Assembly (NCBI GenBank): GCA_041477815.1
Contig: JBGOUV010000420.1
Coordinates: 1 to 5,793 of the forward strand
DNA length: 5,793 nt
Direction: 5' to 3'
Source of the DNA: JBGOUV01 sp041477815
GTDB taxonomy: Bacteria; Acidobacteriota; Terriglobia; Bryobacterales; JACQDG01
Positions 4,948-5,793 of the stretch are shown here, piece after piece. The position numbers were made by a program, and so were the translations under genes. Under the pieces are notes generated by a model that saw nothing but the letters and a program-made list of their open reading frames with translations, was not told where the DNA came from and made no database searches. The stretch's first letter is position 1; each line of letters starts with the position of its first letter.

Positions 4948-5793
4948 CTACTCATGCCGCAGGGCGGTCATGGGATCCACCCTTGCCGCCCGTCGCGCCG
5001 GAGCCGCCGTGGCCGCCAGGGCAACCCCCGCCAGCAGCGCCACAGCGGCGGCGAAAGTGGCCGGATCCGCCGGCGTCACCTCAAACAGCAGGCTGCGCAG
5101 CAAGCGCGTGGCGGCCAGGGCGCCGCCCAGGCCGAGCGCCACCCCGGCGCCCCAATAGCGCCCGCCCTCGGCCACCACCATCCCTACGATGTCGGCCGGC
5201 CGGGCGCCCACGGCCATGCGGACCCCGATCTCCTGCGTCCGCCGGCTCACCGCGTACGACATCACGCCGAGCAGGCCGGTCGCCGCCACCAACAGGGCCA
5301 GGGCGGCGAACACCGCTAATAACACGGCGTAAAAGCGGGGCCTTCCCACCGCGTCGGAGACGAACTGCTCCATCGTCTTGACGTCGCCGATGGGCTGGTC
5401 GGGCTCCAGGCGGCGGATCTCGCGCCGCAGGGTGGCGGCCAGGGCCAGCGGATCGGAGGCGGTCCGGACTGCCAGCATGGCCATCTGGGGGAATCCCAGA
5501 TACTGCAAATAGGGGTGATAGAGCTCGGGCTCCGGACGGTCGCGCAGGCTCGCGTACTTCACGTTGCCCACCACGCCGACCACGGTAAGGCGCGGTCCGG
5601 TGGGACCGATTTGGGTCTGGATCTGTTTTCCGACGGGGTCCTCGCCGGGCCAGTAGCGGCGGGCGAGCTCTTCGTTGATGATGACCACCGGCGGGGCCTC
5701 GCGGCCGTCGGAGTCGAGGAAGTCGCGTCCCCGGAGCACGGGAATGCGCATGGTTTCGAAGTAGCCGGCGCTCACCGTGCGGAGCTGGGCGCC
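4948..5793 (-). CDS. FtsX/MacB-like ABC transporter permease, C-terminal part (ADOP type), truncated
   Basis: Membrane component of a MacB/FtsX-type ABC system. Visible are 281 residues, open at the window edge (the frame continues past the GTG at 5775, which is an internal Val). Residues 1-150 are the end of a MacB-type periplasmic domain: VSAGYFETMRIPVLRGRDF, VVIINEELARRYWPGEDPVGKQI and VVGVVGNVKYASL, with the family's usual order. Then comes the FtsX domain: helix at about 155-180, the cytoplasmic loop SRRTQEIGVRMAVGARPADIVGMVV (183-207), a second helix at about 211-232, and a third at about 244-266. The end RRAARVDPMTALRHE is the classical FtsX/MacB tail. Such permeases without a fused ATPase are very numerous in Acidobacteria (the 'duplicated orphan permease' type, about 800 residues), so roughly the first two thirds would be missing. 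Substrate unknown; relatives are linked to efflux or lipoprotein/peptide handling. A small DUF2007-like gene follows 48 bases downstream. Confidence 0.93.
   Translation of the reverse strand, partial: GAQLRTVSAGYFETMRIPVLRGRDFLDSDGREAPPVVIINEELARRYWPGEDPVGKQIQTQIGPTGPRLTVVGVVGNVKYASLRDRPEPELYHPYLQYLGFPQMAMLAVRTASDPLALAATLRREIRRLEPDQPIGDVKTMEQFVSDAVGRPRFYAVLLAVFAALALLVAATGLLGVMSYAVSRRTQEIGVRMAVGARPADIVGMVVAEGGRYWGAGVALGLGGALAATRLLRSLLFEVTPADPATFAAAVALLAGVALAATAAPARRAARVDPMTALRHE

Overview
The window is GC-rich, densely packed bacterial DNA with six protein-coding regions, two of them cut by the window ends. I see no rRNA, tRNA, CRISPR array or insertion sequence. The best guess for the host is an acidobacterium or a similar soil/sediment bacterium. 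That rests on the right-hand gene, which looks like the large MacB/FtsX permeases (ADOP type) abundant in Acidobacteria, on the style of the Rieske/cytochrome b pair, and on the codon bias. This placement is inference, not proof.

Left part (1-1255): two genes on the minus strand encode the core of a quinol-oxidising cytochrome bc-type complex. A Rieske iron-sulfur protein comes first and a cytochrome b, cut by the left edge, follows 44 bases later. They are probably one operon, read from a good sigma-70-like promoter at 1171-1199. A 117-base spacer separates them from a divergent gene.

Middle (1256-3669): a plus-strand enzyme of the endonuclease/exonuclease/phosphatase (DNase I-like) superfamily carries the full set of catalytic motifs. 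It overlaps tail-to-tail by 37 bases with a minus-strand AAA-type ATPase of the DUF4143 kind. The ATPase and the ferrochelatase gene are transcribed away from each other across about 96 bases. That gap holds the most striking non-coding signal of the window: a perfect 12-bp inverted repeat (3599-3628) with a second, overlapping 7-bp dyad (3581-3603), next to a candidate hemH promoter that would give an almost leaderless mRNA.

Right part (3670-5793): hemH (ferrochelatase, last step of protoheme synthesis) is complete. It overlaps tail-to-tail by 54 bases with a small minus-strand protein resembling the DUF2007 'signal transducing' family. That small gene lies 48 bases downstream of the C-terminal part of an FtsX-like ABC transporter permease that runs off the right edge.

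How the genes connect: ferrochelatase makes the heme b that cytochrome b needs, so the window has a loose respiration/heme theme, but the genes are not co-transcribed. The EEP enzyme and the DUF4143 ATPase have no clear link to that theme, and the ATPase may be a later insertion. No gene-free stretch exceeds 300 bases. I do not see convincing evidence of a wholly new system. The divergent palindrome and the unusual EEP subfamily are the best leads.
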